Shown here: positions 49,178 through 59,457 of the stretch, one piece after another
Layout: every line of letters begins with the position of its first letter
Numbering within the stretch: the stretch's first letter is position 1
The notes under the pieces: model-generated
Seen by the model: only the letters and a program-made list of their open reading frames with translations
Databases searched by the model: none
What the model was told of the DNA's origin: nothing
Made by a program: the position numbers and the translations under genes
From: Azoarcus sp. Aa7
GTDB taxonomy: Bacteria > Pseudomonadota > Gammaproteobacteria > Burkholderiales > Rhodocyclaceae
Assembly (NCBI RefSeq): GCF_014822185.1
Contig: NZ_QVLR01000056.1
Location: forward strand, 124,001 to 188,000
DNA length: 64,000 bases
Direction of reading: 5' to 3'

Positions 49178-50794
49178 ATGAGGAGCAAGGGAGTATCGAA
49201 GTTCAGGGTGTCGGTGCTGGCGGTGGCTGCGGCCCTGGCCGGCATGGCCGGGAGCCCCGCGCGGGCCGAGGAGAAGGGGAATTACGAGGTTGCAGCGCTG
49301 GCGCTCGCCGACCAGCCCGCGAAGTCCTGGGCCGCCGACGATTTCAGCTTCAACCTGTCCGGCTATGCGCGTGGCTGGGTATCGGTGAACCTTCAGGATC
49401 AGCCGGAACTGAAGGCGATCGGCGAGAAGAGCAAGGGCAAGCTGTCGATGGTGCGCGGCTCGCTGTTGCTCGACGCCGATGCCAAGACCGGGCCGATCAA
49501 GTGGAAGGCGATCGGCCGCGTCGACCGCGAGTACAAGACCGACTACCTGGATGATCTCGAGCGTCTGCGCGAGACCAACGGCACCGACCGCGGCGGCCAT
49601 GCGAGCAGCATCCTGGACAACTACAACCGCGGCGAAGTGCGCGAGTTCTGGGCCGAGATTCCGCTGGGCGACCGCGTCACCGTGAAGGCCGGCAAGCAGC
49701 AGCTGGTGTGGGGGGAGTCCGACTTCTTCCACGCGATGGACCTCGTGCATGGCTACGACCTGTCGTGGCGCCTGTTCTTCGAGGGCGAGAACGAGGAGTG
49801 GCGCAAGCCCCTGACGCTGATCTCGACCAAGATCCGCGTGCCCGAGGCGGACGGCATGCTGGCGGCCTACATCCGTCCCGGCGTCGATCGCTGCCAGGAC
49901 ATCGGCAACACCTACGACATCCAGGGCGGGCGCTGGTTCTTCCAGCCCTACCGCGGCTTCGATCTCACGGCGGTCACCGACAAGGACTGTGACCATCCCT
50001 CCGGCGACTACCGCGACGTGACGGGCGGCGTGCGCTGGTCGGGCGAGGCCTTCGGCCTGAGCTATTCCTTCGCGTGGCTCACGACCTTCTCGGCCGACCC
50101 GGTCGCGAACTCCGCTTTCAAGCCCTACAAGAAGGCGCCCGAAGGCGCGGTGTTCGACCGCATCCACCCGCAGATCGACGTGTACGGCATGACGGTGAGC
50201 GGCTACAGCGCGACGCTGAATGCCGTGCTCAGCGCCGAGATGGCCTACACCAAGGACCAGCCCTACAACATCGGCACCGGCGCCTTCCTCAGCCCGAATG
50301 TTCCCGGGAACGTCGGTATCGGGCTCGGTGGGGTGAAGCTGAAGGACACGCTGACGACGATGCTGCGCATCGACAAGGACCTCGACCTGGAGGGCATTTT
50401 CGGTACCTCGCGGCCCTCGTTCTCGTCGATCCAGCTGTTCGACACGCAGGTGCTGAACTTCAAGGAGTCCGACGACCTCGTGCGTCTCTTCGCGTACGGC
50501 ACGCCGCTCACCGAGCACAACACGATCCTGACCGCCTTCACGACGCTGAACTACCGCAACGACACGATCAACCCCGGCTTTGCGATCGGCTTCGATCTCA
50601 GTCACGGCGGTGGCTTCGCGATCCCCAGTGTGTCGCTGACGCTCAATGACCAATGGCTGGCGAAGATCGAGGCGGACCTGTTCTGGACCGGCGACCGCTC
50701 CAACAAGGTGCCATTCAGCAACCAGAGGTCGCAGCTGTTCGGCTACTTCGACAAGGCCAGCCAACTCGTTTTCCGCTTGACCCGGCAGTTCTAA
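49178..50794 (+). CDS. DUF1302 family outer-membrane beta-barrel protein
   Basis: A 538-residue exported protein. The signal peptide (VLAVAAALAGMAG region) is cleaved probably after ARA at residue 30. The rest is rich in alternating beta-strand patterns and ends in the outer-membrane signature LVFRLTRQF with a terminal Phe. The family is known mainly from genome context with DUF1329 proteins, and its substrate is unproven. GGAGCGAGGAG precedes the ATG. A role as an outer-membrane channel for hydrophobic compounds would fit, but it is an inference. Confidence 0.85.
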   Translation: MRSKGVSKFRVSVLAVAAALAGMAGSPARAEEKGNYEVAALALADQPAKSWAADDFSFNLSGYARGWVSVNLQDQPELKAIGEKSKGKLSMVRGSLLLDADAKTGPIKWKAIGRVDREYKTDYLDDLERLRETNGTDRGGHASSILDNYNRGEVREFWAEIPLGDRVTVKAGKQQLVWGESDFFHAMDLVHGYDLSWRLFFEGENEEWRKPLTLISTKIRVPEADGMLAAYIRPGVDRCQDIGNTYDIQGGRWFFQPYRGFDLTAVTDKDCDHPSGDYRDVTGGVRWSGEAFGLSYSFAWLTTFSADPVANSAFKPYKKAPEGAVFDRIHPQIDVYGMTVSGYSATLNAVLSAEMAYTKDQPYNIGTGAFLSPNVPGNVGIGLGGVKLKDTLTTMLRIDKDLDLEGIFGTSRPSFSSIQLFDTQVLNFKESDDLVRLFAYGTPLTEHNTILTAFTTLNYRNDTINPGFAIGFDLSHGGGFAIPSVSLTLNDQWLAKIEADLFWTGDRSNKVPFSNQRSQLFGYFDKASQLVFRLTRQF

Positions 50795-50810
50795 AAAAGA
50801 GGAGACCACC

Positions 50811-52136
50811 ATGCACAAGCAGTCACGACTCACCGGCCAGCCGTCGGTCCGGCAACTGGCGACCGTCGGCGCCGTCGGCCTGACGCTCATGTTCGCCGCG
50901 CAGGGCGCGAACGCCAAGGCGCTGGACGCCGGCTTCGTCATCACGAAGGACAACCTCGCGAGCGTCAAGAACGACACCTTCGAGGGCAAGACGATCGGCA
51001 GCATGATCCCCGAGAAGCTCGAGTGGATGATCACCAACTACGGCCTGACCATCAAGATCGCGAACTCGAAGAAGATCGAGATGGACCCGAAGTACGTCGA
51101 GGCGACGAAGAAGTGGTCCAAGGAGGTCAAGTTCAATCCGGCCGACCGCACGATCAGCGGCTGGAAGGCGGGGATGCCGTTCCCGCCCGAGACGATCAAG
51201 ATGGACGACCCCAACGCGGGCGACAAGGTGATCTGGAACCTGCGCGCGGCGACCTACGGCGCGACGATGGACCTGCGCGACATCGCCTGGGTGTTCCTCG
51301 ACGCGAAGAAGGGCTACGAGCGCGTGCAGGCCTTCCAGTCGCGGCGCTATTACATGGAAGGAAGGCTCGACGGCGGCCCCATCTCGGTCGGCGACGGCGA
51401 CGTCTCGCAGAAGACCTACTTCGTCGCGCATTACCCGCAGGACATCCGCGGCCTGGGCACCTTCTCGCAGCGCTACAACCAGGCCGACTCGGCGAAACCC
51501 GACGATTCCTACGCCTACCTGAAGTCGGTGCGCCGCACGCGCCGGCTCTCCGGCGGCGCATGGATGGACCCGATCGGCGGCACCGACCAGCTCTACGACG
51601 ACTGGGACATCTGGGACGCGTGGCCGACCAAGTACACCCAGAACAAGCTGGTCGAGAAGCGCTGGGTGCTGGCCATCGCACATAGCCCCGAGATGAGCGT
51701 CGACACCGCGCAGCCGTGGAGCGAGCCGCAGAAACGCTTCCCGCGCATCAACATGGCCGAGCCGCCGTTCGCCAATCCGGCGAAGGACGTCGAGTGGGAG
51801 CCGCGCGAGGTGTACGTCGTCGAGGGCACACCGCCCGCCGAGCATCCGTACAGCAAGAAGGTCGCCTATATCGAGGTCGATTTCCCGCGGCCGTACCTGG
51901 GCTACGCGCTCGACCGCAAGGGTGAGTTCTGGAAGATGTTCATCTTCCAGAACCGCCCCGACACCGGCGACGACGGCTACAAGGCGGTGATGCCGGTGGT
52001 CGGCCACATCATCGACGTCAAGCGCGGCCATGCGACCAACTGGTCGTCCAACATGAAATCCAATCCGAAGGGGGTGAAAGAGACCGACGTGTCGCTGAAC
52101 ATCCTCGAGGAAGTCGCTACCGGCGCGGGCCGCTGA
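50811..52136 (+). CDS. DUF1329 family exported protein
   Basis: A 441-residue protein with a signal peptide (VGAVGLTLMFAAQGANA, probable cleavage after residue 36). It has no further membrane segment, so it is periplasmic or bound to the outer membrane. Aromatic- and charge-rich segments such as YAYLKSVRRTRRLSGGAWMD and GYALDRKGEFWKMFIFQNRP are typical of the family. It is tightly linked to the DUF1302 gene (16 bp gap), the usual pairing. A lipoprotein-like fold that carries lipophilic ligands has been suggested for this family; function here is unknown. Confidence 0.85.
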   Translation: MHKQSRLTGQPSVRQLATVGAVGLTLMFAAQGANAKALDAGFVITKDNLASVKNDTFEGKTIGSMIPEKLEWMITNYGLTIKIANSKKIEMDPKYVEATKKWSKEVKFNPADRTISGWKAGMPFPPETIKMDDPNAGDKVIWNLRAATYGATMDLRDIAWVFLDAKKGYERVQAFQSRRYYMEGRLDGGPISVGDGDVSQKTYFVAHYPQDIRGLGTFSQRYNQADSAKPDDSYAYLKSVRRTRRLSGGAWMDPIGGTDQLYDDWDIWDAWPTKYTQNKLVEKRWVLAIAHSPEMSVDTAQPWSEPQKRFPRINMAEPPFANPAKDVEWEPREVYVVEGTPPAEHPYSKKVAYIEVDFPRPYLGYALDRKGEFWKMFIFQNRPDTGDDGYKAVMPVVGHIIDVKRGHATNWSSNMKSNPKGVKETDVSLNILEEVATGAGR

Positions 52137-52181
52137 CCCGCACGGACCGCGACCGGCACCGGAACCGGAGTCTCCCCCTTG

Positions 52182-52215
52182 TCCGCCCCAGCCTGTCTTC
52201 GGGGCGGATTTTTTT
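52182..52215 (+). terminator. Intrinsic terminator after the envelope genes
   Basis: An 8-bp perfect stem TCCGCCCC/GGGGCGGA (52182-52189 and 52201-52208) with an 11-base loop is followed directly by seven Ts (52209-52215). It lies 46 bp after the DUF1329 stop and 65 bp before the ligase gene, splitting the catabolic cluster into two transcription blocks unless it is leaky. Confidence 0.82.
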
Positions 52216-52279
52216 GCGGAGGAGCGGAACCGGTGCCGATCGCGGCGGCGACATCGACGATGGAGGGGAGGAATCCACC

Positions 52280-54268
52280 ATGAACGAATATACCCCGGTG
52301 GCTTATGACTGGCGCGACACGCAGCTCGCACGCTTCATCGCGCGACACGGCGACCGCGACCTCGACGCCCTGCGCGAGCGGGCAGCGCGCGAACCCGGAC
52401 GTTTCTGGGACCAGGTGCTCGATGCGATCGACCTGAAGTGGGTGACGCCCTACCGCGAGACGCTCGATCTCACCGACGGCGTGATGTGGCCGAAATGGTT
52501 CGTCGGCGGCCGGCTCGACCTGGTCGACAACCTCGTCGGCAAGCACGCACGGGCGACCCCGACCAAGATCGCGATCCGCTGGGAGGGCGATCGCGGCGAG
52601 TTGCGCACGATCAGCTACGCCGAACTCGCGGGCGAAGTCGAGCGCGTCGCCGCAGGGTTGCGCGCGCTCGGGGTGGAGGAGGGGGACCGCATCGCGCTCT
52701 ACCTGCCCATGATTCCGGAAGCGGCCGTCATGATGCTCGCGGCGACCCGTATCGGCGCGATCTTCATCCCGTTCTTCTCGGGCTACGGCGCCGACTCGGT
52801 CGCGCAGCGCGTCAAGGACTGCGATGCGCGCGTGCTGGTGTGCGCGAACGGCTACTACCGTCGCGGCAAGCGCGTCGCGATGCTCGACGACGCCCGGGCC
52901 GCGGCGCGCGAATGCCCCTCGCTGCAGCACGTCGTCATCGTCGACCGCCTCGGCATCGGCCTCAGCCCCGCGGTGGATGCCGGCGCTTCCCGGCTCATCG
53001 AGCTCGACTACCGGCGATTGCCGGCTTCGGTATCGATCTGCCCGCCGACGGCTTTCCCGGCCGATCAGACGCTGATGCTGATCTACACGTCCGGCACCAC
53101 CGGCAAGCCGAAGGGCGTCGTGCATACGCATGCGGGCTTTCCCGTGAAGGCCGCGCAAGACCTGCAGATGGCTTTCGACCTGCGCGCCGAGGACACGCTG
53201 ATGTGGGTCACCGACATGGGCTGGCTGATGGGGCCGTGGATGGTCTATGGCGGACTGATGCTCGGCGCGACGCTGGTGTTCTACGAAGGCACGCCCGATT
53301 ACCCCGACGCGGGGCGTCTGTGGGAGGTCGTCCGGCGCCACGCCGTCACGCATTTCGGCCTCTCGCCGACGCTGGTGCGCCTGTTGATGGCGAACGAGGG
53401 AAGCCTGCCCGAACCCGCGGCGATCGAGAGCCTGCGCATCTTCGGCTCGACCGGCGAAGCCTGGAACGAGGCGCCGTGGCTGTGGCTCTACGAGGAGGTC
53501 GGCCGCTCGCGCCGCCCCATCATCAACTACTCCGGCGGCACCGAGATCGGCGGCGGCATCCTCGCCTGCTTCCCCGGGCTGCCGCAGAAACCCGGCTCGT
53601 TCGCGGGGCCGATCCCGGGCGTGGCGGCGGACGTGCTCGACGCCGACGGTCGTCCATTGCGCGGCAGCGTCGGCGAACTCGCGATCCGCCAGCCCTGGCC
53701 GGGCATGACCAACGGCTTCTGGCGCGACCCCGGGCGCTATCGCGAGGCGTACTGGTCGGTGTGGCCGGACGTGTGGGTGCATGGCGACTGGGCACGCGTG
53801 GATGAGGACGGCCACTGGTTCGTGCACGGGCGCAGCGACGACACCATCAAGGTCGCCGGCAAGCGCGTCGGCCCGGCGGACTTCGAATCGGCGCTGGTGG
53901 CGCACCCGCTGGTCGTCGAGGCCGTCGCAATCGGCGTACCCGACGAGATCAAGGGCGAGTCCGTAGTGTGCTTCGTCACCGTCGCGGACCGCGATGCGCT
54001 CGCAACGCGTCCCTGGGCGGGGTGGGAAGCCGAGCTCGTCGAACACGTCGGCCGCCAGCTCGGCAAACCGTTGCGCCCCGCGCGTATTCACCTCGTCGCC
54101 GCGATCCCCAAGACGCGCAACGGCAAGACGGTGCGGCGCGTGATGCGCGGCGCCTACCTCGGCGGCGGACTCGGCGACCTTTCGGCCATCGAGAATCCCG
54201 GGGCGATCGATGCGGTGGGCGCGCTCGGACGCGCCGCGCGCGAAGGCGCCGATGCGCTGCAGGCATGA
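52280..54268 (+). CDS. AMP-forming acyl-CoA ligase, probably acetoacetate-CoA ligase
   Basis: A 662-residue ANL-superfamily enzyme with the layout of acetyl-CoA synthetases. The P-loop [17 protein letters not shown] is near residue 270, GDWAR lies in the A7-A8 region, and the catalytic lysine in [12 protein letters not shown] is near 616. At the position where acetyl-CoA synthetases have a pocket-closing Trp (WWQTETGG), this protein reads YSGGTEIGG (417-425), close to the GGTD-type motif of acetoacetyl-CoA synthetases. With its place next to acetone carboxylase, this suggests acetoacetate activation. The ATG follows GGAGGGGAGGA. No promoter was seen after the upstream terminator. Confidence 0.75.
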   Translation: MNEYTPVAYDWRDTQLARFIARHGDRDLDALRERAAREPGRFWDQVLDAIDLKWVTPYRETLDLTDGVMWPKWFVGGRLDLVDNLVGKHARATPTKIAIRWEGDRGELRTISYAELAGEVERVAAGLRALGVEEGDRIALYLPMIPEAAVMMLAATRIGAIFIPFFSGYGADSVAQRVKDCDARVLVCANGYYRRGKRVAMLDDARAAARECPSLQHVVIVDRLGIGLSPAVDAGASRLIELDYRRLPASVSICPPTAFPADQTLMLIYTSGTTGKPKGVVHTHAGFPVKAAQDLQMAFDLRAEDTLMWVTDMGWLMGPWMVYGGLMLGATLVFYEGTPDYPDAGRLWEVVRRHAVTHFGLSPTLVRLLMANEGSLPEPAAIESLRIFGSTGEAWNEAPWLWLYEEVGRSRRPIINYSGGTEIGGGILACFPGLPQKPGSFAGPIPGVAADVLDADGRPLRGSVGELAIRQPWPGMTNGFWRDPGRYREAYWSVWPDVWVHGDWARVDEDGHWFVHGRSDDTIKVAGKRVGPADFESALVAHPLVVEAVAIGVPDEIKGESVVCFVTVADRDALATRPWAGWEAELVEHVGRQLGKPLRPARIHLVAAIPKTRNGKTVRRVMRGAYLGGGLGDLSAIENPGAIDAVGALGRAAREGADALQA

Positions 54269-54294
54269 GACATGGACATCACAAGGAGGAGCAT

Positions 54295-54993
54295 ATGAGC
54301 AAGGTATTTGCGGACGCGGCCACTGCGCTGGCCGACGTCGTGGGTGACGGGCAGACCGTCGCGGTCGGCGGCTTCGGCCTGTGCGGCATCCCGGAAATGC
54401 TGATCCACGGGCTGCGTGACGCGCGGGTGAAAGGCCTCACGGTCATCAGCAACAACGCCGGCGTCGATGGCGTGGGCCTGGGATTGCTGCTCGAATCGCG
54501 GCAGATCCGCAAGATGGTCGCGTCCTACGTCGGCGAGAACGCCGAGTTCGAGCGCCAGCTGCTCTCCGGCGAACTGGAAGTGGAACTGACGCCGCAGGGC
54601 ACGCTCGCCGAAAAGCTGCGCGCGGGCGGGGCGGGCATTCCCGCCTTCTACACCCGGACGGGCGTCGGCACGCTCGTCGCCGAGGGCAAGGAGGAGCGCG
54701 ACATCGACGGCAAACGCTACCTGCTGGAGCGCTCGCTGACCGCCGACATCGCGCTCGTGAAGGCGTGGAAGGCGGACCGTGCCGGCAACCTCGTCTATCG
54801 CAAGACGGCGCGCAACTTCAACCCGGTCGTCGCCACGGCCGGGCGCATCACGGTCGTCGAGGTCGAGGAACTCGTCGAGACCGGATCGCTCGACCCCGAC
54901 CACATCCACACCCCCGGCGTCTTCGTCCAGCGCATCGTCGTCAATCCGCGCCCGGCGAAGCACATCGAACAACGCACGACACGGCAGGAGTGA
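54295..54993 (+). CDS. scoA: 3-oxoacid CoA-transferase, subunit A
   Basis: A 232-residue family I CoA-transferase subunit that would move CoA from succinyl-CoA to acetoacetate. It has the family start [16 protein letters not shown] and the glycine-rich [15 protein letters not shown] typical of the SCOT type, with [14 protein letters not shown] later. AAGGAGGA precedes the ATG. It is followed by the B subunit after two bases. Substrate assignment rests on family and context. Confidence 0.85.
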   Translation: MSKVFADAATALADVVGDGQTVAVGGFGLCGIPEMLIHGLRDARVKGLTVISNNAGVDGVGLGLLLESRQIRKMVASYVGENAEFERQLLSGELEVELTPQGTLAEKLRAGGAGIPAFYTRTGVGTLVAEGKEERDIDGKRYLLERSLTADIALVKAWKADRAGNLVYRKTARNFNPVVATAGRITVVEVEELVETGSLDPDHIHTPGVFVQRIVVNPRPAKHIEQRTTRQE

Positions 54994-54995
54994 TC

Positions 54996-55643
54996 ATGGC
55001 CTGGACACGCAACGACATGGCGCGCCGCGCGGCGCGCGAACTGCAGGACGGCTTCTACGTGAACCTCGGCATCGGCATGCCGACGCTGGTCGCCAACCAC
55101 ATTCCGCCGGGCATGGACGTGTGGCTGCAGTCGGAAAACGGCCTGCTCGGCATCGGGCCGTTTCCGACCGAGGCCGAGGTCGACGCCGACCTCATCAACG
55201 CCGGCAAGCAGACGGTCACGACGCTCGCCGGCAGCAGCATCTTCAGCAGTGCGGACTCCTTCGCGATGATCCGCGGCGGTCACATCGACCTCGCGATCCT
55301 CGGCGCGATGCAGGTCAGCGAGCACGGCGACCTCGCGAACTGGATGATCCCCGGCAAACTCGTGAAGGGCATGGGCGGCGCGATGGACCTCGTCGCCGGC
55401 GTGCGCCGCGTGATCGTGATGATGGAGCACTGCAGCAAGGACGGCGCGCCGAAGATCCTGCGCCGCTGCGAACTGCCGCTCACCGGCGTCGGTGTCGTGA
55501 ACCGCATCATCACGGACCTGTGCGTGCTCGATGTCACGCCCACCGGCTTGCGCCTCGTGGAAACCGCGCCGGGAGTCGACGTCGGTGACGTGCTCGCGTG
55601 CACCGGCGCACCGATCGAACCCGGCGAGCTCGTGCCCGTCTGA
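54996..55643 (+). CDS. scoB: 3-oxoacid CoA-transferase, subunit B
   Basis: A 215-residue partner of subunit A. The catalytic glutamate that forms the CoA thioester is Glu47 in [12 protein letters not shown], and [14 protein letters not shown] precedes it. GGAG lies before the ATG, within the end of subunit A. With the ligase gene this gives two possible routes from acetoacetate to acetoacetyl-CoA; no thiolase gene is present in the window. Confidence 0.85.
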   Translation: MAWTRNDMARRAARELQDGFYVNLGIGMPTLVANHIPPGMDVWLQSENGLLGIGPFPTEAEVDADLINAGKQTVTTLAGSSIFSSADSFAMIRGGHIDLAILGAMQVSEHGDLANWMIPGKLVKGMGGAMDLVAGVRRVIVMMEHCSKDGAPKILRRCELPLTGVGVVNRIITDLCVLDVTPTGLRLVETAPGVDVGDVLACTGAPIEPGELVPV

Positions 55644-55650
55644 TCCGTCC

Positions 55651-55713
55651 GGCCGACCGTACGATTTTCGAACGCCGTCCGGACGAATGCGTCCGGAAAT
55701 CGTACGGTCGGCC
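55651..55713. repeat. Large nested inverted repeat containing the candidate activator site
   Basis: Outer arms GGCCGACCGTACGATTT (55651-55667) and its exact complement (55697-55713) are 17 bp each. Inside lie the palindrome CGTCCGGACG (55676-55685) and a 7-bp hairpin CCGGACG-AATG-CGTCCGG (55679-55696) that abuts the right arm. Another CGTCCGG is at 55646-55652. As RNA the structure would also block transcripts leaving scoB; there is no T tract. Confidence 0.7.
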
Positions 55714-55824
55714 GTAGCGGAAGGCCACCAGGATGAGGAGGGCTCCGCGAAAGGTGTTGGGCCATTTCCCCCGCGAAAGGGTTCCGCGGTGCGGGCGAAA
55801 AACAATTTAAGCAAATCCTGTTTC

Positions 55825-55840
55825 TGGCATCTCCTTTGCT
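55825..55840 (+). promoter_or_regulatory. Sigma-54 (-24/-12) promoter of the activator gene
   Basis: TGGCATCTCCTTTGCT keeps both invariant pairs, GG (55826-55827) and GC (55838-55839), with ten bases between them, plus the TTGCT form of the -12 box. A TATGAT at 55840-55845 overlaps its end and could be a sigma-70 -10, but no good -35 accompanies it. The palindrome at 55676-55685 is centred about 158 bp upstream. Confidence 0.65.
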
Positions 55841-56006
55841 ATGATTTCTAGACGCGAGCACCTCGTTGCACGCGCATTCGTCGGAGATTTCACGCACCGC
55901 AAAACACACACAACGCGCTTCCGCCTGCAGAACTCACAGGACCCTGTCCAAATGGCTGCGCACGACGCGGCTCGCGGCGGAGAGCGCTTACCGGAGGAGA
56001 GACTTG

Positions 56007-58052
<2,046 letters not shown>

Positions 58053-58121
58053 GATCGCTTCGACGAGTTGTCGACGCATGCAGGCTCCCTGCGGTGCCCT
58101 GCCGTGGCCGCAAGGAGCGGT

Positions 58122-58158
58122 GCGCGTTGCGGCAGTGGTTGCTGCACCGCGCGATTTT
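58122..58158 (+). terminator. Possible terminator after the activator gene
   Basis: GCGCG (58122-58126) and CGCGC (58148-58152) form an outer stem around a smaller GCAG/CTGC stem, followed by GATTTTT (58153-58159). It is an imperfect structure 70 bases past the stop, between two convergent genes. Confidence 0.4.
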
Positions 58159-58175
58159 TCGTGCCGCCTGCGCTG

Positions 58176-59342
58176 CTACGCCTGAGTCGTGTGGCGGGCG
58201 CGCATCGCGCGCTGCATGCGCTGCAGTGCTTCGGCGAGCAGGGCGCGCGGGCAGCCGAAGTTCAGGCGCACGAAGCCTGGCATGCCGAAAGGGGCGCCAT
58301 CGGACAGGCCGACGCCGGCGTCCTCGAAGAAGCGCATCGGGTCTTCGAGGCCGGCGCCGCGGCAGTCGATCCACGCGAGATAGGTCGCTTCGGGCCGCGT
58401 CGTCGCGAGGCCTGGCATCGACGCGACGGCGTCCAGCACGAGGTCGAGGTTGCCGCGCAGGTAGTCGAGCAGGGCCGCGCGCCACGGGCCGCCGTCGCGG
58501 TAGGCGGCTTCGGCGGCGACGAGGCCGAGCAGGTTGTTGTGCGGGACGACGCCGCGCATCTCGTGGCGGAAACGCCGGCGCAGCCCGGGGTCGGGGATGA
58601 TCGCGAAGGCGCAGTAGAGCGCGGGGATGTTCCACGTCTTCGAGGGCGCCATCAGCGTGATCGTGCGGCGGGCGGTCGATGCGTCGAGCGTGGCGATCGG
58701 GATGTGGGGTGTGGCCGGATCGAGGACCAGGCCGCAGTGGATCTCGTCCGAGCAGATCGTCAGGTCGTGCCGTTCGGCGAGGCCGGCGAGCCATTCGAGT
58801 TCATCGCGGTCGAACACGCGACCGACCGGGTTGTGCGGGTTGCACAGCATCAGCAGGCGCGTGCGCGTGGTGATGGCATGTTCCACTTCCTCGCGGTCCC
58901 ACCCCCAGCGGCCGTGGTCGAGTTTCAGCGCGCGCGTGACCAGGCGCCGGTCGCCGTTGCCGGGCGCGGTGAGGAAGGGCGGATACACGGGGGTTGCGGT
59001 GAACACTTCGTCGCCGGCTTCACCGGTCGCGCGGCAGGCGAGGTTGAAGCCGGTGACGACGCCCGGCAGCCACACGATCCAGTCCGCCTCGATGCGCCAC
59101 CCATGGTCGCGGGCGATGCCTTCGACGACGGCATCGACGACGCCGGGCCAGGGGTCGGTGTAGCCGAATACGCGGTGGTCGATGCGTGCGCGGATCGCGT
59201 CGATGACCGGCGGCGGCGCGGGGAAGTCCATGTCCGCGACCCACAGCGGCAGCACGTCGCGTCCGGCGTAGCGGCCCCATTTCTCGCCGGGCACGGCACG
59301 GCGGTCGGGAACGTGGTCGAAATCGAATGGCGCGGGGGACAT
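58176..59342 (-). CDS. PatB/MalY-type PLP aminotransferase or C-S lyase
   Basis: A 388-residue fold-type I PLP enzyme. NPHNPVGRV holds the aspartate-aminotransferase-family asparagine, SDEIHCGLV the PLP-ring Asp, and SKTWNIP the Schiff-base lysine; the SKTWN form and the LPLWVADMDFP N-terminus are typical of the MalY/PatB cystathionine beta-lyase group. The ATG at 59342 gives MSPAPFDFDHV; a longer frame has no support. It is monocistronic, divergent from the hydrolase gene and convergent with the activator. The exact substrate (cystathionine or another cysteine conjugate) is not determined. Confidence 0.87.
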   Translation of the reverse strand: MSPAPFDFDHVPDRRAVPGEKWGRYAGRDVLPLWVADMDFPAPPPVIDAIRARIDHRVFGYTDPWPGVVDAVVEGIARDHGWRIEADWIVWLPGVVTGFNLACRATGEAGDEVFTATPVYPPFLTAPGNGDRRLVTRALKLDHGRWGWDREEVEHAITTRTRLLMLCNPHNPVGRVFDRDELEWLAGLAERHDLTICSDEIHCGLVLDPATPHIPIATLDASTARRTITLMAPSKTWNIPALYCAFAIIPDPGLRRRFRHEMRGVVPHNNLLGLVAAEAAYRDGGPWRAALLDYLRGNLDLVLDAVASMPGLATTRPEATYLAWIDCRGAGLEDPMRFFEDAGVGLSDGAPFGMPGFVRLNFGCPRALLAEALQRMQRAMRARHTTQA

Positions 59343-59457
59343 GCGTGCGGTTCCTTCGTGGCGGAATGGGCAGGTTGGGGATTTCCCTTCGGGAATTGTC
59401 CGCGGGCGAGGGATACAATTACACAAAACGACCCGCTGGCGTTGGAGGAAGACAATC

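Larger units (their letters stand above)
55644..56006 (+). other. Regulatory region between scoB and the sigma-54 activator gene
   Basis: This 363-bp non-coding stretch carries a large nested inverted repeat (55651-55713) with the CGTCCGGACG palindrome inside it, an AT-rich tract (about 55797-55820), and a -24/-12 promoter (55825-55840). The remaining leader of about 150 bases before the regulator start shows no gene. Confidence 0.75.

Noticed and set aside
52438-53805. A 455-codon alternative plus-strand frame inside the ligase gene
   Set aside because: Shadow frame with Arg-rich composition; the ligase frame carries all ANL motifs.
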